Source: Lysobacterales bacterium (GTDB lineage: Bacteria; Pseudomonadota; Gammaproteobacteria; Xanthomonadales; S139-57). Taken from it: DNA of 16,334 nucleotides. Each line of letters opens with the position of its first letter. The first letter of the stretch is position 1. The DNA lies in assembly GCA_026993285.1 (NCBI GenBank), contig JALWTZ010000303.1, forward strand, positions 1-16,334, given 5' to 3'. A model generated the notes under the pieces. The model was not told where the DNA came from. It saw only the letters and a list, made by a program, of their open reading frames with translations, and did not search any database. The translations under genes were made by a program, and so were the position numbers. Below, in pieces: positions 7,280 through 13,392 of this stretch.

Positions 7280-8029
7280 ATGCAAGAGACACCCTGGTAT
7301 CTGGACGAGCAGTTCTGGCAGGTGTTCTACCCCACCATGTTCGGCCCGGAGCAGTTTGCCCTGGCCGAGGCACAGGTGCCGCAAATTCTGGACTGGCTGC
7401 GGTTGCCGGCAGGCAGCGCGGTGCTGGACCTGGCCTGCGGGCCAGGCCGGCACAGCGTACCGCTGGCCGAGGCGGGCATGGCCGTGACCGGGCTGGATGC
7501 CAGCCCCTTTCTGCTGGCCCGGGCCAAGGCCCATGCCCGCGCGCGTGGCGTGCGTGTTCAATGGCTGCGGCAGGACATGCGCGCGCCTTTGGGCGCGGAG
7601 CAATATGATGCCGTGTTGTGCCTGTGGTCTTCCTTCGGCTATTTCGACCACGAGGAAGAAGACTTGCAGGTATTGCGCCATGTATACGCAGCGTTGAAGC
7701 CGGGTGGGCGGCTGTTGCTGGATGTGGTGGGCAAGGAATCCCTGCTGCGTGATCTGCAGCCGGTACATTGCACCGAGTTCGACAATGGCGATCTGCTGTT
7801 CGAGCGGCCCGTACTGACCCACGGCATGCGCCGCATGGAGAATATGTGGTACCTGATTCGGGATGAGCGGGTCTACGAACAGGCCTGGTCACACAACATC
7901 TATACCGCGCCGGAACTGGCCGCCCTGTGCCGCGAGGCCGGTTTTGCCCGGATGGAGGTTCGGGCCGATCTGGAGGGCGCCGAGTATGACATGGACGCCG
8001 AACGCTTGCTTTTGTGTGCGGTCAAATGA
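7280..8029 (+). CDS. Class I SAM-dependent methyltransferase, substrate unknown
   Basis: The 249-residue product has the Rossmann-type methyltransferase fold. Motif I is VLDLACGPGRHS (48-59), followed by the acidic residue D73 in VTGLDAS that should bind the SAM ribose. After the strand DAVLCLWSSFGYF comes the post-motif LKPGGRLLLDV. This matches the broad Methyltransf_11/25 type, which covers many small-molecule, lipid and protein substrates, so the target cannot be read from sequence. I chose the ATG at 7280 because the protein then begins in-family (MQETPWYLDEQFW); in-frame ATGs at 7271 and 7247 are alternatives and none has a strong ribosome site. It is divergent from lptD and followed 35 bases later by a small lipoprotein gene. 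Confidence 0.85.
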   Translation: MQETPWYLDEQFWQVFYPTMFGPEQFALAEAQVPQILDWLRLPAGSAVLDLACGPGRHSVPLAEAGMAVTGLDASPFLLARAKAHARARGVRVQWLRQDMRAPLGAEQYDAVLCLWSSFGYFDHEEEDLQVLRHVYAALKPGGRLLLDVVGKESLLRDLQPVHCTEFDNGDLLFERPVLTHGMRRMENMWYLIRDERVYEQAWSHNIYTAPELAALCREAGFARMEVRADLEGAEYDMDAERLLLCAVK

Positions 8030-8064
8030 AAGAATCGGGGCCATTCTGACCATTGGGGTGAATC

Positions 8065-8274
8065 ATGCGTGTATTGCTGATGTTGTTGTCTTTTTCGCTA
8101 CTGCTGGCCGGTTGTGAGCAGCAGAGCAAGTTCAGTTCCATGTCGGACAAGGAGCTGCGCCAGCAGCGCATGCAGTGCAAGTCCATCAAGAAGAAATCCC
8201 CCGGCAAGGCCATTGCCTGCGAGAATGTGGAGAAGGAATACCAGCGGCGCCTGAAGGAGCGGACACGCGGCTGA
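8065..8274 (+). CDS. Small lipoprotein, function unknown
   Basis: This 69-residue protein has a classic lipoprotein signal: hydrophobic stretch VLLMLLSFSLL followed by the lipobox LLAGC, with the acylated cysteine at residue 17. The mature part is short, charged and probably helical (KELRQQRMQCK, NVEKEYQRRLKERTRG), with two further cysteines. The residue after the lipid cysteine is Glu rather than Asp, so under the enteric +2 rule it would go to the outer membrane. GGGGTG precedes the ATG at suitable spacing. It lies 35 bases after the methyltransferase gene on the same strand, so the two may share a transcript. I recognise no family. Confidence 0.8.
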   Translation: MRVLLMLLSFSLLLAGCEQQSKFSSMSDKELRQQRMQCKSIKKKSPGKAIACENVEKEYQRRLKERTRG

Positions 8275-8282
8275 AGCGCCGC
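8267..8282. terminator. Short hairpin between convergent genes, possible weak terminator
   Basis: GCGGC and GCCGC form a 5-base-pair stem around a 6-base loop, exactly where the lipoprotein gene and the REC-Hpt gene end head to head. There is no T-run on either strand, so intrinsic termination is doubtful. Confidence 0.3.
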
Positions 8283-9065
8283 TCAGGAATCACTTCCGGC
8301 CCGTTCTTCCACCTTGTGCAGATTTTCGGTGATCCAGCTGGTTACATGCAGGGCTTCCTTGCGCAGGGCCATCAGCGGTTCATCGTAGGGCTTGCCCTGT
8401 TCGATCAGATTCTCGACCAGCAGGGCCTGTTCCTGCAGACGGAGGGCGCCACAGTAACCGGCTGAGCCATACAGGCCGTGTACCAGCTCTTTCACCTGTT
8501 GGATATCACCGTCGGCATCCAGCCGTAACAGTTCCTGGATGCGCTGTGGCAACTGGTCACGCATCATCGCCAGCAGTTCGGCCGTGATGGCCCAGTCGTT
8601 GTTGACCATGCGCCCGGCGTGTTCCAGATGAATGGGGGCCTTGCTGTCGGAAGGCAGCAGCGGCTTTTGCGGAGCATCTTCCTTGTTCAGCAGTTTGTGG
8701 ATGTGCTTCATCAGCACCATGCTGGAAACCGGCTTCAGCATCCAGGCCTGTACCAGATTGCTGGGCAGGTCTTCCTGCAGGCCAATGGTGGACATGTCCG
8801 CCGTGAGAATGATGATGGGAGTGCGCTGATTCGGCCCCGGCTTGTTGCGCAGGTGTTTGGCCACTTCCAGCCCGCCGATGCCCGGCATGCGGATATCCAG
8901 CAGAATCAGGTCAAAGCGCTGCTGGCGGCATTGTTCCAGCGCCTGCTCGCCAGTGGCTGTTTCCTCGGTGTGGGCCTGTTCCCGTTCCAGCACCTGGCGC
9001 AGAAAACTGCGGTTGATGGGGTTGTCATCAACGATCAGAATACGTACATCTTTGATTCGGGACAT
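8283..9065 (-). CDS. Response regulator receiver plus Hpt phosphotransfer protein, BarA C-terminal-like
   Basis: The 260-residue protein has two phosphorelay modules and no kinase. The receiver domain (about 7-125) has the acidic pair D13-D14, phospho-acceptor D57 in LLDIRMPG, T88 and K111 in MLKP. The Hpt domain (about 145-250) carries the phospho-histidine H196 in VHGLYGSAGYCG, which closely resembles the Hpt of BarA. Phosphate would pass from an external histidine kinase to D57, then H196, then another regulator such as a UvrY/GacA-type protein. No HAMP, dimerisation or ATPase part exists upstream; the ATG has its own GGGAGG ribosome site, so this is a complete gene rather than a fragment. 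In E. coli barA is divergent from rlmD; here rlmD lies about 2.5 kb away across inserted genes. Confidence 0.88.
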   Translation of the reverse strand: MSRIKDVRILIVDDNPINRSFLRQVLEREQAHTEETATGEQALEQCRQQRFDLILLDIRMPGIGGLEVAKHLRNKPGPNQRTPIIILTADMSTIGLQEDLPSNLVQAWMLKPVSSMVLMKHIHKLLNKEDAPQKPLLPSDSKAPIHLEHAGRMVNNDWAITAELLAMMRDQLPQRIQELLRLDADGDIQQVKELVHGLYGSAGYCGALRLQEQALLVENLIEQGKPYDEPLMALRKEALHVTSWITENLHKVEERAGSDS

Positions 9066-9089
9066 CTCCGTTGTTCCTCCCTTCCCCGT

Positions 9090-9123
9090 TCTGGCCGGAT
9101 TTGCGAAAAAACCGCAGGCCAGA
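9090..9123. repeat. Inverted repeat at the 5' end of the REC-Hpt transcription unit
   Basis: TCTGGCC (9090-9096) and GGCCAGA (9117-9123) are perfect 7-base arms. An inner pair, TGCG (9102-9105) and CGCA (9113-9116), surrounds a short A-rich loop. The outer arm abuts the proposed -10 of the REC-Hpt gene, so it could be an operator or a leader hairpin. A role is inferred from position only. Confidence 0.5.
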
Positions 9124-9128
9124 GTATA
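9123..9128 (-). promoter_or_regulatory. Candidate -10 for the REC-Hpt gene
   Basis: The minus strand reads TATACT (five of six to consensus), 58 bases upstream of the ATG. No convincing -35 is present at 16-18 bases. It directly adjoins the inverted repeat at 9090-9123. Confidence 0.35.
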
Positions 9129-9162
9129 CAGGATGGGCTGGCGGGGAGCAGAATTTGTGCGG

Positions 9163-9192
9163 TTGACAGGCTGTAAACCTGCTGATTAAGCT
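9163..9192 (+). promoter_or_regulatory. Candidate promoter for the second fibre-like gene
   Basis: A perfect TTGACA (9163-9168) is followed at 18 bases by TAAGCT (9187-9192), a poor -10 with only three matches. The start codon is at 9224. The perfect -35 makes it worth listing; the -10 is uncertain. Confidence 0.35.
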
Positions 9193-9223
9193 ATTTTTCT
9201 TTCAAAAATGGAATGCATCGGCC

Positions 9224-10882
9224 ATGCGACTGTTTTCTACCGTGGTTTTGCTCCTGCTGTTGTTTCCATCCTCTGCGCAGACTTTGCTGGGTAGCGCCTT
9301 CACTTATCAAGGCACTTTGCGCAGTGCCGGCCAGCCAGCCAACGGCAGTTACGATTTTCGTTTTCAGCTCTATGACGGGCCAGATACCGCCGCCAACCCG
9401 GTGGGATCCGCCATCGACCGCAATGGTGTAACGGTGGATAACGGCCTGTTTACCGTCAGCCTGGATTTCGGTGCCGGTGTATTCAATGGCGACGCACGCT
9501 GGCTGGAAGTGCAGGTAAAAGCCAGTGCCGACACCGGTTACACCACGCTGGCTCCGCGCCAGGAGCTGACGGCGCAGCCCTACGCGCTGGAGTCCGTGGA
9601 TGCGCTCAGTGCCAGTTGGCTGGACTTGCGTGATGTGCCCGCGGGTTTTGCCGACGGGGTGGATGACACCACTGCCACCACGGCAGGTGAAGGTTTGGTG
9701 CTCAATGGCAATGTGCTGTCGGCCAACTGGGGTGGCAATGGCAGTGCCACCACCATCGCCCGCAGCGATCACAACCATATTGGTGAAACCTGGACAGGCG
9801 GCAATTCGGATCTCCTCCTGCTGGAACTGAATGGGGTGGATACCGCCCTCAAGATTACAGCGGGCTACCGGGCCATCGATGCCAGCGTGACCGTCACGGA
9901 TGGTGTAGCCGTGAAGGGCGAGTCGCAACGAAACACGGGCACGGGTGTGGGGGTTGTCGGTGTGACCCGTGCGCCTGACGGAAACGGGATTGCGGGTCTG
10001 AATTACGGTCTCAGTACTACACCGCAAGGTTATGGTGTGTACGGTTATTCCATCAGCAAGGGGGCAATCGGCATCTATGGCACGGTGGGTCAGAGCAGCA
10101 CAGGAACCGCAGCAAATTCCGTGGGGGTTTGGGGTACGACCGATACTGCCCTAGGCGTGGGCGTGGCAGGTATCATCGATGATGGCACCAATGATGCGGC
10201 CGGTGAGCAAACGGTTGGCGTGGTCGGGCGCAACAACCGTGCTGATGGCATCGGGGTATTTGGCTATGCGCCTTCGCCTGCAGGCACCACGGTGGCGGTG
10301 AAAGGGCAGGTTGCAAGCCCTGCCGGTTTCGCCGGCCAGTTCATCGGCAATGTGGAAGTGCAGGGCACCTTGAGCAAAACCGCCGGTTCTTTCAAGATCG
10401 ACCACCCGCTGGACCCGGAAAACAAGGTGCTCTATCACTCCTTTGTGGAATCACCGGACATGAAGAACATCTACGACGGTATGGCGGTACTGAACGCCCA
10501 GGGCGAAGCGGTGGTTCAGTTGCCGGAATGGTTTGAGGCCCTGAACCGGGATTTCCGCTATCAACTCACCTGCGTGGGAGGCTATGCGCCGGTCTATATC
10601 AAGCAGGAGATCGACAATCACCGCTTTGTCATCGCCGGCGGGCCGCCGGGGCTGAAGGTTTCCTGGCAGGTTACCGGCATTCGTCACGACAAGGCGGCGG
10701 ACTACTACCGCATCCCCGTGGAGGAAGACAAGCGCCCGGAACAGCGCGGCCAATACCTGAACCCGGAAGCCTTCGGCCTGAAAGCTTCCAGGGGCGTGCA
10801 CGCCTTGTCGAAAACAGCAAAGCAAGCCCTTTCCCGGCGGCCTGATCCCAGGCCTGGATTCGTTCCGGCGGCTGCGCAATGA
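9224..10882 (+). CDS. Exported fibre-like protein with FTYQGTL N-domain and conserved KIDHPLDP C-terminal domain
   Basis: The 552-residue product has no gene name I know. A signal peptide (VVLLLLLFPSSA) is followed by an N-terminal domain (about 25-125) sharing FTYQGTL, GSYDFRFQLYDG, RWLEVQV and a closing LAPRQELTAQPYA with the protein at 2509. An SDHNHIGETW motif lies at 181-190. The middle (about 225-380) is rich in GVxG and GxGV patterns, suggesting a beta-helix shaft. The C-terminal domain (about 384-530) starts SFKIDHPLDPENK and contains VESPDMKNIYDG, LNRDFRYQLTCVG and KVSWQVTGIRHD; I recall the same block at the ends of large exported proteins in other bacterial phyla, without a known function. 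It lacks the S74 domain of its relative. No good ribosome site precedes the only in-frame ATG. It is convergent with hicA. Confidence 0.82.
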   Translation: MRLFSTVVLLLLLFPSSAQTLLGSAFTYQGTLRSAGQPANGSYDFRFQLYDGPDTAANPVGSAIDRNGVTVDNGLFTVSLDFGAGVFNGDARWLEVQVKASADTGYTTLAPRQELTAQPYALESVDALSASWLDLRDVPAGFADGVDDTTATTAGEGLVLNGNVLSANWGGNGSATTIARSDHNHIGETWTGGNSDLLLLELNGVDTALKITAGYRAIDASVTVTDGVAVKGESQRNTGTGVGVVGVTRAPDGNGIAGLNYGLSTTPQGYGVYGYSISKGAIGIYGTVGQSSTGTAANSVGVWGTTDTALGVGVAGIIDDGTNDAAGEQTVGVVGRNNRADGIGVFGYAPSPAGTTVAVKGQVASPAGFAGQFIGNVEVQGTLSKTAGSFKIDHPLDPENKVLYHSFVESPDMKNIYDGMAVLNAQGEAVVQLPEWFEALNRDFRYQLTCVGGYAPVYIKQEIDNHRFVIAGGPPGLKVSWQVTGIRHDKAADYYRIPVEEDKRPEQRGQYLNPEAFGLKASRGVHALSKTAKQALSRRPDPRPGFVPAAAQ

Positions 10883-10926
10883 ACGATCGCTGGTTGCATT
10901 CGCAGGTCTGGGGGGGCTCTGCGCCA

Positions 10927-10941
10927 GCGCAATCACTGCGC
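10927..10941. terminator. Small hairpin in the convergent gap before hicA
   Basis: GCGCA and TGCGC form a perfect 5-base-pair stem with a 5-base loop in the 71-base gap between the fibre-like gene and hicA. No T-run follows on either strand, so any termination role is weakly supported. Nothing else is recognised in this gap. Confidence 0.3.
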
Positions 10942-10953
10942 CCGACCAGTGAC

Positions 10954-11178
10954 TTATGCCGATAGAAATTGTTCGGTAGAAACACCGCCTTGCCGAAGAA
11001 TGGCCCGGAGTGTCCCTTCCGGCATGTCACCCGGGTGATTGGGGATGGTGGTGTATAGTCCGCTAGTGGGGTTGAACCAGATTTCATGGCTGCCGGCGGC
11101 CTGGCGGTCAAACTCAAAGCCCAGACGCTTGAGTTTGTGAATGATCTGGCGGTATTTGAAGCCTGCCAACCGGCCCAT
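10954..11178 (-). CDS. hicA: HicA-family mRNA interferase toxin
   Basis: HicA is the toxin of a type II toxin-antitoxin pair: a small dsRBD-fold ribonuclease that cuts mRNAs when not held by HicB. The 74-residue product has family length. It shows the opening helix (YRQIIHKLKRLGFEF), the catalytic-type histidine H31 in GSHEIW, the Thr/Ile-Pro-Asn-His segment (TTIPNHPGDMPEG) and the closing TLRAILRQGGVS. Its ATG shares one base with the hicB stop (TGATG), so translation is coupled to the antitoxin, with no separate ribosome site. The key histidine is present, so it is probably active. The antitoxin comes first, the opposite of E. coli hicAB but frequent elsewhere. Confidence 0.92.
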   Translation of the reverse strand: MGRLAGFKYRQIIHKLKRLGFEFDRQAAGSHEIWFNPTSGLYTTIPNHPGDMPEGTLRAILRQGGVSTEQFLSA

Positions 11179-11408
11179 CAGGAGCTGAGGATGAGGGGGA
11201 AGTCAAAAGCGTCTTGCACAGGCGTGAGGCAGGAAGATTGCTGCCGTTCCGCTCTGGCTTCCAGCAATTTCCTTGCGACATCACGGGCAATCTCCAGCGT
11301 TTCAGAGACCGTGCGGCCCTGGGCAACCAAGCCTGGAATCTCCTCGCTGGTGGCCAGATACATGCCTTCGGGCAGTTTCTCGATATGCAGATGTACGATT
11401 TGTTCCAT
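11178..11408 (-). CDS. hicB: HicB-family antitoxin, short form without DNA-binding domain
   Basis: The 76-residue product neutralises HicA. It shows the partial RNase H-like fold of HicB: strands MEQIVHLHIEKLPEGMYLATSEEIPGL, the turn VAQGRT, then the helix VSETLEIARDVARKLLEA, and a short tail ending FPLILSS. It resembles the DUF1902-like short HicB group. I chose the ATG at 11408 because family homology begins there; the open frame extends upstream to 11531 but encodes nothing recognisable. No clear ribosome site is seen. There is no helix-turn-helix or ribbon-helix-helix C-terminus of the kind larger HicB proteins use for autoregulation, although an inverted repeat sits upstream. Confidence 0.9.
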   Translation of the reverse strand: MEQIVHLHIEKLPEGMYLATSEEIPGLVAQGRTVSETLEIARDVARKLLEARAERQQSSCLTPVQDAFDFPLILSS

Positions 11409-11424
11409 GGGAGCACGGGTTTCA

Positions 11425-11449
11425 GGGGTTGTAGCCCAAATACAAACCC
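11425..11449. promoter_or_regulatory. Inverted repeat upstream of hicBA, candidate operator
   Basis: GGGGTTGTA (11425-11433) and TACAAACCC (11441-11449) are inverted arms matching at eight of nine positions around a 7-base spacer, starting 17 bases upstream of the hicB ATG. The position suits an autoregulatory operator. The short HicB has no visible DNA-binding domain, so the binding protein is not known. Confidence 0.45.
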
Positions 11450-11524
11450 TATCAGTTGTTACCCGGAGAAGTCTAGCATGGTACCACCGTGTTGGGATGG
11501 GTGCGTTCAAAGTAGTGCACCGCG

Positions 11525-11553
11525 TTGACAAGCGCCGGTACTCGGGGTTGAAT
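11525..11553 (+). promoter_or_regulatory. Candidate promoter of the rlmD operon
   Basis: A perfect -35 TTGACA (11525-11530) is followed after 17 bases by TTGAAT (11548-11553, four of six). Transcription would start near 11560, leaving a leader of about 20 bases before the rlmD ATG at 11579. This rules against the upstream in-frame ATG at 11552, which lies within the -10. Confidence 0.6.
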
Positions 11554-11578
11554 GGCGGCTTTTTCCGGGAGCTTGTGC

Positions 11579-12904
11579 ATGGCTCGAAAACGCAGGGGCG
11601 AAACCCCGCCGCCGCAGGCGCCGGTGGTGCTGGAGATCACCGATCTCACCCATGATGGTCGTGGCGTGGGCCGGCGGGAAGGCAAGGCGGTGTTTGTTTT
11701 TGGCGCCCTGCCGGGCGAGCGGGTGGAAGCCCGGCTGACCCGTTGTACCCGCCATTTCGATGAGGCCCAGGTGGAGCGGGTGCTGCAAGCCGCTGAAACC
11801 CGGGTGGAACCGGACTGCGCGCATTTCGGCGCCTGTGGTGGCTGCGTGTTGCAGCATTTGGCGCCACAGGCGCAAATCGCCTTCAAGCACCGTATCTTGC
11901 AGGAAAACCTGCGCCGGCTGGGCAAGGTGGAGCCGGATCACTGGGCCGAGCCCTTGCATGGTGATGCCTGGCATTACCGCCGCCGTACCCGGCTTTCCGC
12001 CCGCGCGCTCAAGGACGGCGGTTTTCTTCTCGGGTTTCGCCAGCGCCAGGGCAAGCAGATCGAGCCGGTGACCCGTTGCCCGGTGCTGGATGAGCGGGTC
12101 AGCGAGCGGCTGCCTGCTCTGGCCGACTGCCTCAACAGCCTTGCGGCCCGGCGGGAGATTCCGCAGGTGGAGCTGTCCTGCGCCGATGAGGAAGTGATGC
12201 TGGTGGTACGCCACATGCAGCCCCTTTCCGCCGAAGACCAGGCCGCGTTGCGGGCCTTCTGCCAGCAGGAAGGCTGGAGCCTGTGGCTGCAGCCGGAAGG
12301 GCCGGATTCCGCCCATTCCGTGGAGGAGCGGCCGTTGCCGGCATTCAGCCTGCCGGAAGAATCCCTGCGCTATGCCTTCGCGCCGCTGGATTTCATTCAG
12401 GTCAATGCTGCCATGAACCGGCGCATGGTGGCGCAGGCCATGGACTGGCTGGCTCCGGGGCCGGAAGACCGGGTGCTGGACCTGTTCTGCGGCCTGGGCA
12501 ATTTCACCCTGCCGCTGGCCCGTCGTGCCGGCGCGGTTACCGGGGTGGAGGGCGAAGCCGGGCTGGTGGCGCGCGCCCGCGACAATGCCGAGCGCAACGG
12601 GCTGAGGGTGGACTTTAATGTAGCCGACCTGCGCAAGGACCACCGTGCCGCGCCCTGGGCACGGGCGGACTACAGCCAGGTGCTCATCGACCCGCCCCGC
12701 ACCGGCGCGGCGGAGGTCATTCCGTTGATTGCCCACCTGGCACCCCGGCGGATTCTTTATGTTTCCTGTCACCCCGGTTCGCTGGCGCGGGACGCGGGCA
12801 TGCTGGTGCAGGATCATGGCTACCGGCTGCTGAAAGCCGGGGCCATGGACATGTTCCCGCACACCGCCCATGTGGAATCCATGGCCCTGTTCGAGCGTGC
12901 GTGA
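11579..12904 (+). CDS. rlmD: 23S rRNA (uracil-1939-C5)-methyltransferase RlmD
   Basis: RlmD methylates U1939 of 23S rRNA using SAM and carries a [4Fe-4S] cluster. The 441-residue product shows an N-terminal TRAM domain (about 12-70) and the four cluster cysteines: C80, C86 and C89 in PDCAHFGACGGC, plus C167 in TRCPVL. The catalytic domain has the SAM motif VLDLFCGLGNFTLPLA, the IDPPRTGA motif, and the nucleophile C397 in YVSCHPGSLARD; HVESMALFER closes the protein. I chose the ATG at 11579 because GGGAG lies 7 bases upstream and the product then begins MARKRRG, as is usual. It heads the operon and its stop shares one base with the next start. Confidence 0.96.
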   Translation: MARKRRGETPPPQAPVVLEITDLTHDGRGVGRREGKAVFVFGALPGERVEARLTRCTRHFDEAQVERVLQAAETRVEPDCAHFGACGGCVLQHLAPQAQIAFKHRILQENLRRLGKVEPDHWAEPLHGDAWHYRRRTRLSARALKDGGFLLGFRQRQGKQIEPVTRCPVLDERVSERLPALADCLNSLAARREIPQVELSCADEEVMLVVRHMQPLSAEDQAALRAFCQQEGWSLWLQPEGPDSAHSVEERPLPAFSLPEESLRYAFAPLDFIQVNAAMNRRMVAQAMDWLAPGPEDRVLDLFCGLGNFTLPLARRAGAVTGVEGEAGLVARARDNAERNGLRVDFNVADLRKDHRAAPWARADYSQVLIDPPRTGAAEVIPLIAHLAPRRILYVSCHPGSLARDAGMLVQDHGYRLLKAGAMDMFPHTAHVESMALFERA

Positions 12905-13392
12905 TGGCGGTTGAAATCGAACGCAAGTTTTTGTTGCGAGGCGACGGCTGGCGGGCCCGGGTGCAAAAAAGCCGGCGCATGGCCCAGGGCTATCTCGGTG
13001 GCGATCTCAGCTCGGTACGGGTACGCATCGCTGGCGAGCAGGCCTGGCTGAACATCAAGAGCCTGGAGCTGGGCATACAGCGGCTGGAATACGAATACCC
13101 CATTCCCGTGGAGGATGCCCATGAAATGCTAGAAAAACTGTGCGGGAGCAAAGTGGTGGAAAAAACAAGAAACTGGGTAGAATACGCGGGTAAATGCTGG
13201 GAAATTGACGAATTTCACGGGAAAAATGCCGGCCTGATCGTGGCCGAGCTGGAACTGGATGACCCGGAGGAGCCCTTTGAGCGCCCGCCCTGGCTGGGGC
13301 GGGAAGTCACCGACGAGGCCCGCTATTACAATGTGGCGCTGGTCAGCCACCCCTACAGCCAATGGCAAGACGATGAAAGTACCCGCCCGTAG
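12904..13392 (+). CDS. CYTH-domain triphosphate tunnel metalloenzyme (probable inorganic triphosphatase)
   Basis: The 162-residue protein is a single CYTH domain. The defining ExExK motif is E4-I-E6-R-K8 at the very N-terminus, followed by alternating basic and acidic strands expected for the tunnel (SVRVRIAG, AWLNIKSLE, RLEYEYPIP, VEKTRNWVEY, CWEIDEFHG, LIVAELELDD). The PPWLGREVTDEARYYNVAL ending strongly resembles the short Nitrosomonas europaea enzyme NeuTTM, which hydrolyses tripolyphosphate. I infer the same activity here, with Mg or Mn. It lacks the CHAD domain of E. coli YgiF. The ATG shares one base with the rlmD stop (a GTG at 12901 is a less likely start); the 3' end overlaps nagZ by 20 bases, so the genes are coupled. 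Confidence 0.9.
   Translation: MAVEIERKFLLRGDGWRARVQKSRRMAQGYLGGDLSSVRVRIAGEQAWLNIKSLELGIQRLEYEYPIPVEDAHEMLEKLCGSKVVEKTRNWVEYAGKCWEIDEFHGKNAGLIVAELELDDPEEPFERPPWLGREVTDEARYYNVALVSHPYSQWQDDESTRP

Noticed and set aside
11409..11531. N-terminal extension of hicB to 11531
   Set aside because: The extra 41 residues are Arg/Thr/Pro-rich with no HicB similarity and would read through the inverted repeat; the fold starts at MEQIVHLHIE.
11552..11578. Upstream ATG for rlmD at 11552
   Set aside because: It lies inside the proposed -10 and adds nine residues not seen in the family, while the ATG at 11579 has GGGAG at 7 bases.
11507..12871. 454-codon minus-strand open frame over rlmD
   Set aside because: Antisense shadow of a gene with all RlmD catalytic and cluster residues; no recognisable domain.
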